Positions 1-10,453 of a DNA stretch of 64,000 nucleotides are shown here, piece after piece. This stretch comes from Acidovorax sp. YS12 (lineage in GTDB: Bacteria; Pseudomonadota; Gammaproteobacteria; Burkholderiales; Burkholderiaceae_C): assembly GCA_021496925.1 (NCBI GenBank), contig CP053915.1, positions 744,001-808,000 of the forward strand, written 5' to 3'. The notes below the pieces were generated by a model. It saw nothing but the letters and a program-made list of their open reading frames with translations. It did not search any database and had not been told where the DNA came from. The translations under genes were made by a program, and so were the position numbers. Numbering within the stretch: the first letter of the stretch is position 1; each line of letters opens with the position of its first letter.

Positions 1-519
1 GGCCTGCTTGAGGGCCAGCGCCTGGTGCGGCTGCAGCATGCCCAGGGTGGCGCAGGTCTGCAGGCCCAGGCCCTTCACGGCGCCGATGAGTTCGCTTATC
101 TTCTCGATGTCGCGGTCCTTGGGCGCGCGCCAGGCAGCGCCCATGCAGAAGCGCGTGGCGCCCGCCTCCTTGGCGGCCTGGGCGGCGGCCGTGACCTCCT
201 GCACGCCCATGAGTTTTTCGGCCTTCACGCCGGTGTCGAACTCGGCGGACTGTGGGCAGTAGCCGCAGTTCTCGGGGCAGCCGCCGGTTTTCACCGACAG
301 CAGCGTGGCCAGCTCGATGTCACCCGCGGGCCAGTGCTGGCGGTGCACGGTCTGGGCCTCGAAGAGCAGGTCCATGAGCGGCTTGTCGAGCAGCGCCTGG
401 ATGGCCTCCACCTGCCACGGGCCCGCGGCCAAGTCTGCGGGGGCGCTGGCGCGGCGGTGCAGGTGCACGGGCTGGACGTCTGGCGTGGTGCCGGTGGCGA
501 CGGGAGCGAGGGAAGGCAT
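1..519 (-). CDS. bioB: Biotin synthase, N-terminal part (runs off the left edge)
   Basis: Radical-SAM enzyme that inserts sulfur into dethiobiotin in the last step of biotin synthesis. Only the first 173 codons lie in the window. The frame opens at the ATG read leftward from 519 (MPSLAPVATG...). It contains the CxxxCxxC cluster motif in GGCPENCGYCPQS, with cysteines at about residues 81, 85 and 88, the signature of the SAM-binding [4Fe-4S] cluster. The following text (SAEFDTGVKAEKLM, then GATRFCMGAAWR) is typical BioB. A proline/alanine-rich extension of about 35 residues precedes the conserved region, which is common in betaproteobacterial BioB. The gene lies downstream of the propionyl-CoA operon on the same strand but is separated by a terminator and about 400 bases, so it probably has its own promoter. 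Identification is firm; the C-terminus is outside the window. Confidence 0.95.
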   Translation of the reverse strand, partial: MPSLAPVATGTTPDVQPVHLHRRASAPADLAAGPWQVEAIQALLDKPLMDLLFEAQTVHRQHWPAGDIELATLLSVKTGGCPENCGYCPQSAEFDTGVKAEKLMGVQEVTAAAQAAKEAGATRFCMGAAWRAPKDRDIEKISELIGAVKGLGLQTCATLGMLQPHQALALKQA

Positions 520-841
520 GGGCGTGGGTCCTTGGGTGACTGGTGGCAATGCAGCGGATTCTGGGTCTAAAGAAGCCGCAAATGCACACCACGGAGTCAC
601 AAAAAACGCCATTGCACATGTTGCGCTAACTTGGGCTATTTTTCGATTTGCGTTACGCGAAGATGAAATATTTTGAATGCATTTGAAGGAAAGTTACCGA
701 CACTCTTGTGCAGCGTGCCACCCGCGTTTGCAATTGCACTCTTTCGCGCTCGTTCATCGCCCATCTCTCATTCAAAATCCATGAAGATCGGCCATAGATG
801 CAGAATCCAGCGTCCGTCGGCGCCCGGTACGAGAAGGCAAC
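520..841. other. Gene-free, AT-richer spacer upstream of bioB
   Basis: No coding frame here looks real on either strand; the short open frames read as antisense or random text. The stretch from about 600 to 780 is clearly richer in A and T than its surroundings and probably carries the leftward bioB promoter. I could not pick a convincing -35/-10 pair and see no clear operator. Confidence 0.5.
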
Positions 842-867
842 AAAAAAGGGGGCTCATGCCCCCTTTT
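842..867 (-). terminator. Intrinsic terminator at the end of the propionyl-CoA operon
   Basis: Perfect hairpin GGGGGC-TCAT-GCCCCC at 848-863, flanked by six A on the left and four T on the right. Read on the minus strand it is a stem followed by TTTTTT, placed about 55 bases after the stop of the 923-1396 gene. It would also work weakly in the other direction. Confidence 0.85.
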
Positions 868-922
868 CCACCCAGGCCGCCTTTGGCCCAGAACTCGTTG
901 TCGTCAATCAGGCGCGGGCGGT

Positions 923-1396
923 TCAGCCCAGCGCGGCGATGACCTCGGGCGGTGCTTGCACCAGCTCGATCAGCACGCCCTCGCCCGCAATGGGGAATTC
1001 GTCGTTGCTCTTGGGGTGCAGGAAGGTGATGTCGTAGCCCGCCGCGCCCTTGCGGATGCCGCCGGTGGCAAAGCGCACGCCTTGCGCCGTGAGCCATTCC
1101 ACCGCCTTGGGCAGGTCGTCGATCCACAGGCCGATGTGGTTCAGCGGCGTGGTGTGCACGGCGGGTTTCTTCTCGATGTCCAGCGGCTGCATGATGTCCA
1201 CCTCCACCTTGAAGGCGCCCTGCCCCATGGCGAGGATGTCTTCGTCCACGTTCTCGCGCTCGCTCTGGAAGGTGCCGGTCTGGGCCAGGCCAAGCATGTC
1301 CACCCACAGGGTTTTCATGCGCTGCTTGTCGGTGCCGCCGATGGCGACTTGCTGGATGCCCAGCACTTTGAAGGGGCGTTGCTTGCTGTCGTTCAT
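923..1396 (-). CDS. VOC-fold protein, candidate methylmalonyl-CoA epimerase
   Basis: 157-residue vicinal-oxygen-chelate (glyoxalase-fold) protein, last gene of the propionyl-CoA operon. Methylmalonyl-CoA epimerase converts the (2S)-methylmalonyl-CoA made by the carboxylase into the (2R) isomer used by the mutase; no other gene in the operon could do this, so context supports the role. Two VOC half-repeats are visible: IQQVAIGG near residue 14 and LNHIGLWIDDL near residue 85. Three of the four metal ligands expected in epimerases can be matched (Glu65, His87, Glu144 in VLIELVQ). The usual first ligand, a His in the DHVAI motif, is Gln16 here. It starts 1 base after the stop of the upstream gene, implying translational coupling. 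The VOC fold is secure; the epimerase role is inference. Alternatives are a glyoxalase- or dioxygenase-like VOC enzyme. Confidence 0.7.
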   Translation of the reverse strand: MNDSKQRPFKVLGIQQVAIGGTDKQRMKTLWVDMLGLAQTGTFQSERENVDEDILAMGQGAFKVEVDIMQPLDIEKKPAVHTTPLNHIGLWIDDLPKAVEWLTAQGVRFATGGIRKGAAGYDITFLHPKSNDEFPIAGEGVLIELVQAPPEVIAALG

Positions 1397-1397
1397 T

Positions 1398-1940
1398 TCA
1401 TGCTTTCAGTGAGCGGGAGGGCGACTGCCAGCGCCGCAGCTCCCAAAGGGCCAAGGGCTCCGCGCCGGCGAGCGCCCTCGCCTCGGCGATGATGTCGCGG
1501 TACCCGTTCCAGTCGTCCAGTTCCGTCCAGCGGATGTGGCGCATGCTGGGAATGTGGCTCAGGATGACGCCATCCACCGGAAAATGCGGGGGCGGCGGCG
1601 CCTGGGTGCCGTGGCACCAAAGGTATTTGAGCCACAGGTTGATGAGCTTCTGCGCCGAGCCGACGCGCCAGCGGCCGTTCTGCATCACGGCGGCGGTTTC
1701 CTGCCAACCGCCCACCTCATCGTGCAGGCCGCATAACCATGCGATGTAGTGCGCATCGGCCATGGACGCAACGGCGGCCGTGTCGATGGCGCGCAAGCGC
1801 TCGAAAACGCGGCGGCGCCATGCTTCTTTCCGGGCCGCATCGGCCTCGGCGCGGTACAGGTGCCCGCGCTGCGCCATGCCCTGGAAGCTGAGGCCGAACA
1901 GTTGCTCGCGCAGAAAGCTTTCCTTGAGAGCGGCTTCCAT
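1398..1940 (-). CDS. Protein of unknown function in the propionyl-CoA operon
   Basis: 180 residues, not recognised. Soluble and rich in Trp and Arg, with no signal peptide, membrane segment or familiar motif. The middle (HYIAWLCGLHDEVGGWQETA, about residues 64-83) and the Pro-rich stretch TQAPPPPHFP (about 111-120) stand out. The codon pattern fits a real gene, and it is packed between pccA and the candidate epimerase: its stop is 1 base before the next ATG. A repeat copy lies just upstream, between it and pccA. The start chosen is the ATG at 1940, the first in frame with plausible protein text. Co-transcription with the propionyl-CoA genes is likely, but no function should be assumed. Confidence 0.7.
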   Translation of the reverse strand: MEAALKESFLREQLFGLSFQGMAQRGHLYRAEADAARKEAWRRRVFERLRAIDTAAVASMADAHYIAWLCGLHDEVGGWQETAAVMQNGRWRVGSAQKLINLWLKYLWCHGTQAPPPPHFPVDGVILSHIPSMRHIRWTELDDWNGYRDIIAEARALAGAEPLALWELRRWQSPSRSLKA

Positions 1941-1971
1941 GGGCAGGCGTCGGTCCGGCGATTGCTCTTTG

Positions 1972-2018
1972 TTTCATAGCTGCCAGCGCTTGCTGCACAA
2001 GCGCCAGCGGCCTATTTC
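1972..2018. repeat. Palindromic repeat copy immediately after pccA
   Basis: Imperfect inverted repeat with arms GCTGCCAGCGCTTG (1979-1992) and CAAGCGCCAGCGGCC (1998-2012). It starts at the pccA stop codon, so the TGA and the following AAATAGG are shared with the element. Same family as the copies near 6140, 25900, 36690, 44440, 47450 and 60960. Confidence 0.75.
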
Positions 2019-4065
2019 ATGCAAATTCCAGAATCACCTGGTCCACCGCCAGCGATTCGCCCTTGCCCGCCACGATCTTGCCCACCACGCCATCCTGGGC
2101 GGCGAAGAGGATGTTTTCCATCTTCATGGCTTCGATCACGGCCAGCTTTTCACCGGCCTGCACCTTCTGGCCCGGCTGCACCGCCACGTCGACCAGCAGG
2201 CCGGGCATGGGCGAGAGCAGGAACTTGGACAGGTCCGGCGGCGCCTTGTAGGGCATGAGCGCGTGCAGGCGCGCGCCCAGGGGCGAGAGCACCATGGCCT
2301 CGATCTGCGTGCCGTTGTGCTGGATGCGCAGGGCCAGCGGGTTCTTGCCCGCGCCGCGCTCCACCTGGGCGGTGAAGCCCATGCCGTTGCACTGGCCTTG
2401 CACGCGGATCTGGCCCAGCGTGGCGGTGCTGCTGATTTGATAGCTCTTGCCGCCCACCGCGACAGCGCTGGAGCCCGATTTGTCTTCAAAGTCGGTCACC
2501 GTCACGGTGTGGTGCTGGTTCTGGCCCTCGGCGCCCAGGGTGATGACGACGAACGCCTCGCCCACCTTCACCTCGTGGCCTTCGAGCTGGCCGCTGATGG
2601 CCGAGGCGCGCGCGCGGTAGCGGCGGTTCATGTAGGCGGCCAGGGCCACCAGGAACAGCGGGTCGTCGTGCGGCACGTCCTCGGCGGCAAAGCCCTTGCT
2701 GTAGTGCTCGGCGATGAAGCCGGTGTTGAACTGGCCCGACACGAACCTGGGGTGTGCCAGCAGCGCGGCCTGGAACGGGATGTTGCTGTTGATGCCACGG
2801 ATCACGAAGCCGTTGAGCGCTGCGCGCATCTTGGCGATGGCGTCGTTGCGGTCGGTGCCGTGCACGATGAGCTTGGCGATCATCGAGTCGTAGTACATCG
2901 GGATCTCGCCGCCTTCGTACACGCCCGTGTCCACGCGCACGCCCAGCTTGCGGCTGGTGTCGGACTGGAACATGCTCTCTTCCGGCGGCTGGAAGCGCAC
3001 CAGGCGCCCCGTGGAAGGAAGGAAGTTGCGGAACGGGTCCTCGGCGTTGATGCGGCACTCGATGGCCCAGCCGTCGCGCTTCACGTCGGCCTGCGTGATG
3101 GCCAGCTTCTCGCCGGCGGCCACGCGGATCATCTGCTCCACCAGGTCCAGGCCGGTGATGCACTCGGTCACCGGGTGCTCCACCTGCAGGCGAGTGTTCA
3201 TCTCAAGGAAGTAGAAGTCCTGGTCCTTGCCGACCACGAACTCCACCGTGCCCGCGCTCTGGTACTTCACGGCCTTGGCGAGCTGCACGGCCTGCTCGCC
3301 CATGGCCTTGCGGGTGGCATCGCTGATGAAGGGCGACGGCGCCTCCTCGATCACCTTCTGGTGGCGGCGCTGGATGGAGCATTCGCGCTCGTTCAGGTAC
3401 ACCACGTTGCCATGGCTGTCGCCCAGGATCTGGATCTCGATGTGGCGCGGCTCCTGCACGAACTTCTCGATGAAGATGCGGTCATCGCCGAAGCTGTTGC
3501 GCGCCTCGTTCTGGCAGCTCGCGAAGCCCTCGAACGCTTCCTTGTCGTTGAACGCCACGCGCAGGCCCTTGCCGCCGCCACCCGCCGATGCCTTGATCAT
3601 CACGGGGTAGCCGATGCCCTTGGCGATCTCCACGGCCTGCTCGGGGCCTGCAATCGCGTCGTTGTACCCAGGGATGGTATTGACCTTGGCCTCGTTCGCC
3701 AGCTTCTTCGAGGCGATCTTGTCGCCCATGGCGGCGATCGAATGCGCCTTGGGGCCGATGAAGGCAATGCCTTCGTCCTCGCAGCGCTGGGCAAAGGCCT
3801 CGTTCTCGCTCAGGAAGCCATAGCCGGGATGGATGGCCTGCGCGCCGGTCTGCTTGGCGGCGGCAATGATGCGGTCGGCCAGCAGATACGACTCGCGGCT
3901 GGGCGCGGCGCCGATGTGCACGGCTTCGTCGGCCAGCTTGACGTGGCGGGCTTCCTTGTCGGCGTCGGAATAAACGGCAACGGTGGCGATGCCCATTTTA
4001 TTGGCCGTGGCAATGACGCGGCAGGCGATTTCGCCACGGTTGGCGATCAGGATTTTGGTGAACAT
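2017..4065 (-). CDS. pccA: Propionyl-CoA carboxylase alpha subunit (biotin carboxylase + biotin carrier)
   Basis: 682 residues. Uses ATP and bicarbonate to carboxylate its own biotin, which the beta subunit then uses to carboxylate propionyl-CoA. Starts MFTKILIANRGEIACRVI, the standard biotin carboxylase N-terminus. The ATP-grasp Gly-rich loop KASAGGGGKGLR is near residue 160, and the MNTRLQVEHPVTE active-site segment near 290. A BT-type linker domain follows. The C-terminal biotinyl domain carries VIEAMKMENIL, with the biotinylated Lys near residue 647. Length fits the PccA/MccA/LiuD class. A good ribosome site (GAGGAA) lies 6 bases before the ATG. The beta subunit is encoded two genes upstream, with a small membrane protein between. 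Substrate assignment rests on the adjoining mutase and meaB. Confidence 0.93.
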   Translation of the reverse strand: MFTKILIANRGEIACRVIATANKMGIATVAVYSDADKEARHVKLADEAVHIGAAPSRESYLLADRIIAAAKQTGAQAIHPGYGFLSENEAFAQRCEDEGIAFIGPKAHSIAAMGDKIASKKLANEAKVNTIPGYNDAIAGPEQAVEIAKGIGYPVMIKASAGGGGKGLRVAFNDKEAFEGFASCQNEARNSFGDDRIFIEKFVQEPRHIEIQILGDSHGNVVYLNERECSIQRRHQKVIEEAPSPFISDATRKAMGEQAVQLAKAVKYQSAGTVEFVVGKDQDFYFLEMNTRLQVEHPVTECITGLDLVEQMIRVAAGEKLAITQADVKRDGWAIECRINAEDPFRNFLPSTGRLVRFQPPEESMFQSDTSRKLGVRVDTGVYEGGEIPMYYDSMIAKLIVHGTDRNDAIAKMRAALNGFVIRGINSNIPFQAALLAHPRFVSGQFNTGFIAEHYSKGFAAEDVPHDDPLFLVALAAYMNRRYRARASAISGQLEGHEVKVGEAFVVITLGAEGQNQHHTVTVTDFEDKSGSSAVAVGGKSYQISSTATLGQIRVQGQCNGMGFTAQVERGAGKNPLALRIQHNGTQIEAMVLSPLGARLHALMPYKAPPDLSKFLLSPMPGLLVDVAVQPGQKVQAGEKLAVIEAMKMENILFAAQDGVVGKIVAGKGESLAVDQVILEFA

Positions 4066-4087
4066 GACGAGTTCCTCAAAAGGGAAT

Positions 4088-4549
4088 TCAAAAACCGGTA
4101 ACTAAAACGGCAGGACAGTGCTGGCGCAGGCTGTCGATGAAGCGCTGCTTTTCGCGCGGCGACACCAGGATGCTGCGCCCCGCGCCATAGCGGATGCGCA
4201 CACGGTCCAGCGACAGCGCGGGGGAAGACACCCAACTGCGCGACGGCGACACCTCGCGCACATCGCTCAACGCAATGCGCCAGCGAAAGGGGCCGCTGCG
4301 AATCTCCAAGGTGTCTGCGGTCACGGTGTAGTTGGTGTCCAGGAGCAGCCACAGGGGCAGCGCCAGCGTGAGCGCAACGACCATCGCCAGCAAGGCGAGC
4401 GTCGTCTTGTCTGGCATGGCTCCAGAATTCAGCGCAAGCGGCACCACCGCAGTGGCAACGCAGGCCGTTGCCACCAGCCCCGCCAGGGGACCGATGGCAA
4501 GGAGCCATGAATCCACGCGGGAGGTGAAGAATGCGCGAGCTTGGGCCAT
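4088..4549 (-). CDS. Small membrane protein with a bacterial PH-like domain
   Basis: 153 residues. Two hydrophobic segments form the N-terminal half (WLLAIGPLAGLVATACVATA, about 15-34, and ALLAMVVALTLALPLWLLL, about 52-70). They are followed by a YyaB-like PH domain (TADTLEIRSGPFRWRIALSD ... GRSILVSPREKQRFIDSLRQ). The frame is open further upstream, but that start would overlap pccB; the ATG at 4549 gives a clean 25-base gap and is preferred. It sits between pccB and pccA, so it is very likely co-transcribed with both carboxylase subunits. Domain recognition is by pattern only. No role in carboxylation is known to me; it may be a membrane sensor, an anchor or a passenger gene. Confidence 0.72.
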   Translation of the reverse strand: MAQARAFFTSRVDSWLLAIGPLAGLVATACVATAVVPLALNSGAMPDKTTLALLAMVVALTLALPLWLLLDTNYTVTADTLEIRSGPFRWRIALSDVREVSPSRSWVSSPALSLDRVRIRYGAGRSILVSPREKQRFIDSLRQHCPAVLVTGF

Positions 4550-4574
4550 GTTCCAAGAGTCGTTGCCCAGAGAC

Positions 4575-6107
<1,533 letters not shown>

Positions 6108-6133
6108 GGTTCGTCCTTCGTATGAATCTATTT

Positions 6134-6162
6134 GCTATGTATTCGAGAGCTGCCAGCGCTTA
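6134..6162. repeat. Repeat half-copy overlapping the meaB stop codon
   Basis: AGAGCTGCCAGCGCTTA (6146-6162) is one arm of the dispersed palindromic repeat. The meaB stop codon (TAA, plus-strand positions 6160-6162) lies inside the arm, so the repeat supplies the end of the protein. The matching arm is poor. Confidence 0.6.
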
Positions 6163-7170
6163 CCCAGACTGGGCTGCGAGCAGATTTCTTGCCGCAGTGC
6201 TGGCCGCGATGCGGCCCGAGGCCACGTCGGCCTGCATCTGCGGCAGCAGCGCCCGCACCCCGGGGTGCTGGCGGAAGGCCTGCTTGAGGCCGTAGTCGAT
6301 GCGCTCCCACATCCAGGCCAGCGCCTGGCGTTCGCGCCGCGTGGCCAGGCGGCCGTTGGCCGTTTGCAGCTGGCGGAATTCGCTCACCGCTGCCCAGAAG
6401 CCATCCACGCCCTCGCTCTTGAGCGCGCTCAGGGTGATGACGCGGGGCTGCCACAGCGCGGCGTCGTGGTGCGCGTGCTCGGGGTTGCCGTGCATCGACA
6501 GCAGGCGCAGGCTGGAGGTGATTTGCGCCTGCGCGCGCGTGGCGGCGTGCGGATCGATGTCGGCCTTGTTGATGACCACGAGGTCGGCCAGCTCCATCAC
6601 GCCCTTCTTGATGGCCTGCAGGTCGTCGCCGGCGTTGGGCAGCTGCAGCACGCAGAACATGTCGGTCATGCCCTGCACCGCCGTCTCGCTCTGGCCCACG
6701 CCCACGGTCTCGACGATGACCACGTCGTAGCCCGCCGCCTCGCACACCAGCAGGCTCTCGCGCGTCTTCTCGGCCACGCCGCCCAGGGTGCCGCTGCTCG
6801 GGCTGGGGCGGATGTAGGCGCTTTCCTGCATGGAGAGCTGTTCCATGCGCGTCTTGTCGCCCAGGATGGAGCCGCCCGACACGGTGGACGATGGGTCGAT
6901 GGCCAGCACCGCCACGCGCAGGCCCTGGGCAATCAGGTGCAGGCCCAGCGCCTCGATGAAGGTGGATTTGCCCACGCCCGGCACGCCGCTGATGCCCAGG
7001 CGGAATGCGCGCCCGGTGTGCGGCAGCAGCGCGGTGAGCATCTCATCGGCCTGCGCGCGGTGGTCGGGGCGCGTCGATTCCAGCAGCGTGATGGCCTTGG
7101 CCATGGCGCGGCGCTGCACGGCAGGCTGCGTGCGCTGAACAATCGCGCCAACGCGCTCTTCTACGTTCAT
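6160..7170 (-). CDS. meaB: Methylmalonyl-CoA mutase-associated G protein (MeaB/ArgK family)
   Basis: 336-residue GTPase chaperone that guards loading and repair of the B12 cofactor of methylmalonyl-CoA mutase. The frame is open to 7278, but the leading text is not conserved-looking; the ATG at 7170 (MNVEERVGAIVQRTQPAVQR) gives the usual N-terminus. P-loop GISGVPGVGKSTFIEALG is near residue 60. Other G-protein elements are AVLAIDPSS, the switch text GGSILGDKTRME, DVVIVETVGVGQSE and the NKAD base-recognition motif (DLVVINKADID). Gene order (mutase, small membrane protein, meaB) and family make the role firm. Confidence 0.93.
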   Translation of the reverse strand: MNVEERVGAIVQRTQPAVQRRAMAKAITLLESTRPDHRAQADEMLTALLPHTGRAFRLGISGVPGVGKSTFIEALGLHLIAQGLRVAVLAIDPSSTVSGGSILGDKTRMEQLSMQESAYIRPSPSSGTLGGVAEKTRESLLVCEAAGYDVVIVETVGVGQSETAVQGMTDMFCVLQLPNAGDDLQAIKKGVMELADLVVINKADIDPHAATRAQAQITSSLRLLSMHGNPEHAHHDAALWQPRVITLSALKSEGVDGFWAAVSEFRQLQTANGRLATRRERQALAWMWERIDYGLKQAFRQHPGVRALLPQMQADVASGRIAASTAARNLLAAQSG

Positions 7171-7184
7171 GGTCTGTGCAACTT

Positions 7185-7419
7185 TCAATCCCGTTTCCGA
7201 AAACGCCTTAGCGCCAACCACACCATCACCAGCAAAGGCACCGTGAACACCCACAGCGCCAGAAAGAAAACCAGCCAATCGCTCTGGGCGCCGTAATGGC
7301 TATACAGCCACGGTATACCCAGGACAAGCCACAGCAGCGCGAGCCCTTGCGCGGCCAGGAACCCCAGTTCGGCTGCGACGGCGATGAGAAAGCGCCTCAC
7401 ACCCAGGGGGCCTGTGCGT

Positions 7420-7430
<11 letters not shown>
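7185..7430 (-). CDS. Small two-helix membrane protein between mutase and meaB
   Basis: Up to 81 residues. Two hydrophobic helices are clear (LGFLAAQGLALLWLVLGIPW and WLVFFLALWVFTVPLLVMVW), followed by a basic tail LRRFRKRD, giving an inside-positive topology. There is no ATG in the frame. A TTG at 7430 lies within the last codons of the mutase gene (overlap 11 bases), and an alternative GTG at 7400 would give 71 residues. The stop falls 14 bases before the meaB ATG, so the gene fills the gap exactly. Not recognised as a family member with known function. The tight fit argues for translation coupled to the mutase. Confidence 0.6.
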
Positions 7431-9582
<2,152 letters not shown>

Positions 9583-9705
9583 GGCGGTGATGCTTTCGCA
9601 AATTTGGCAAGAAGGGGCGGATTTGCTCGCTGCTGTTCGCAAGATTGCGCGAGTTTACCCGATCTGTAATTATTAATTCTTAGTTTTTTGCACTACAGTT
9701 CCGCC
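9583..9705. promoter_or_regulatory. Divergent promoter region between mutase operon and GntR regulator
   Basis: 123 bases between divergent starts. An AT-rich block (GTAATTATTAATTCTTAG, 9666-9683) stands out in GC-rich DNA and includes the near-palindrome AATTATTAATT. This is a reasonable place for regulator binding and the promoters. The exact operator is not resolved from sequence alone. Confidence 0.5.
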
Positions 9706-10341
9706 ATGTCCGCAGTCACCCTCACCCCCCGCGCGCTCTATGAACAGGTGGCGGAACAGTTGCGCCAGCGCATCTTCCGCCGCGAGCTGGAGCCGGGCGG
9801 CTGGATCGACGAACTGAAGATCGCCGAGGAGTTCGGCATCAGCCGCACGCCGCTGCGCGAGGCGCTCAAGGTGCTGGCCGCCGAAGGGCTGGTGACGATG
9901 AAGGTGCGGCGCGGCGCCTACGTGACGGAGATGAGCGAGAAAGACCTGCGCGACGTGTACCACCTGCTGTCGCTGCTGGAGAGCGACGCCGCTGGCGTGG
10001 TCGCGAGCCGGGCCACCGATGCCCAGCTGCAGGCGCTGCAGGCGCTGCACGACGAGCTGGCCGCCTGCACCCATGACCGCGAGAAATTCTTCGCGGTGAA
10101 CGAACGCTTTCACCTGCAGCTCCTGGCGCTGGCCGACAACCGCTGGCGCGACCAGATGGTGACCGACCTGCGCAAGGTCATGAAACTCAACCGCCACAAC
10201 TCGCTGCTCAAGCAGGGGCGCATCGAGGACTCGCTGGCCGAGCACGACGCCATCATGGCGGCGCTGCGCGCACGCGACGCGGCGGCGGCGGCGCAGACCA
10301 TGCAGGCGCATTTCCGCAACGGGCTGCAGGCGGCTGGATAA
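9706..10341 (+). CDS. GntR-family regulator, FCD subfamily, likely regulator of the propionyl-CoA operon
   Basis: 211 residues. The N-terminal winged HTH (YEQVAEQLRQRIFRRELEPG ... EEFGISRTPLREALKVLAAE GLV) is typical GntR. The C-terminal all-helical FCD ligand domain includes RDVYHLLSLLESDAAGVVAS, the metal/ligand segment NERFHLQLLALADN, and SLAEHDAIMAALRARDAAAA. FCD regulators bind small carboxylates or acyl compounds and usually repress adjacent genes. The ATG at 9706 is chosen over an upstream TTG because MSAVTLTPRALYEQV matches the family. The divergent arrangement with the mutase operon, 123 bases apart, suggests it controls that operon in response to a propionate or methylcitrate-type metabolite. 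The ligand is unknown. Confidence 0.85.
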   Translation: MSAVTLTPRALYEQVAEQLRQRIFRRELEPGGWIDELKIAEEFGISRTPLREALKVLAAEGLVTMKVRRGAYVTEMSEKDLRDVYHLLSLLESDAAGVVASRATDAQLQALQALHDELAACTHDREKFFAVNERFHLQLLALADNRWRDQMVTDLRKVMKLNRHNSLLKQGRIEDSLAEHDAIMAALRARDAAAAAQTMQAHFRNGLQAAG

Positions 10342-10453
10342 AAATCTGTTGGAATCCTGCAAGCTTCCCGCCCTACACTGGACGGCCATGGCACCAAAGC
10401 GGCACGGGAGGTAGCGCTGCCACGACTGTCCACGCGATCTTGAGGGGGGCCTG

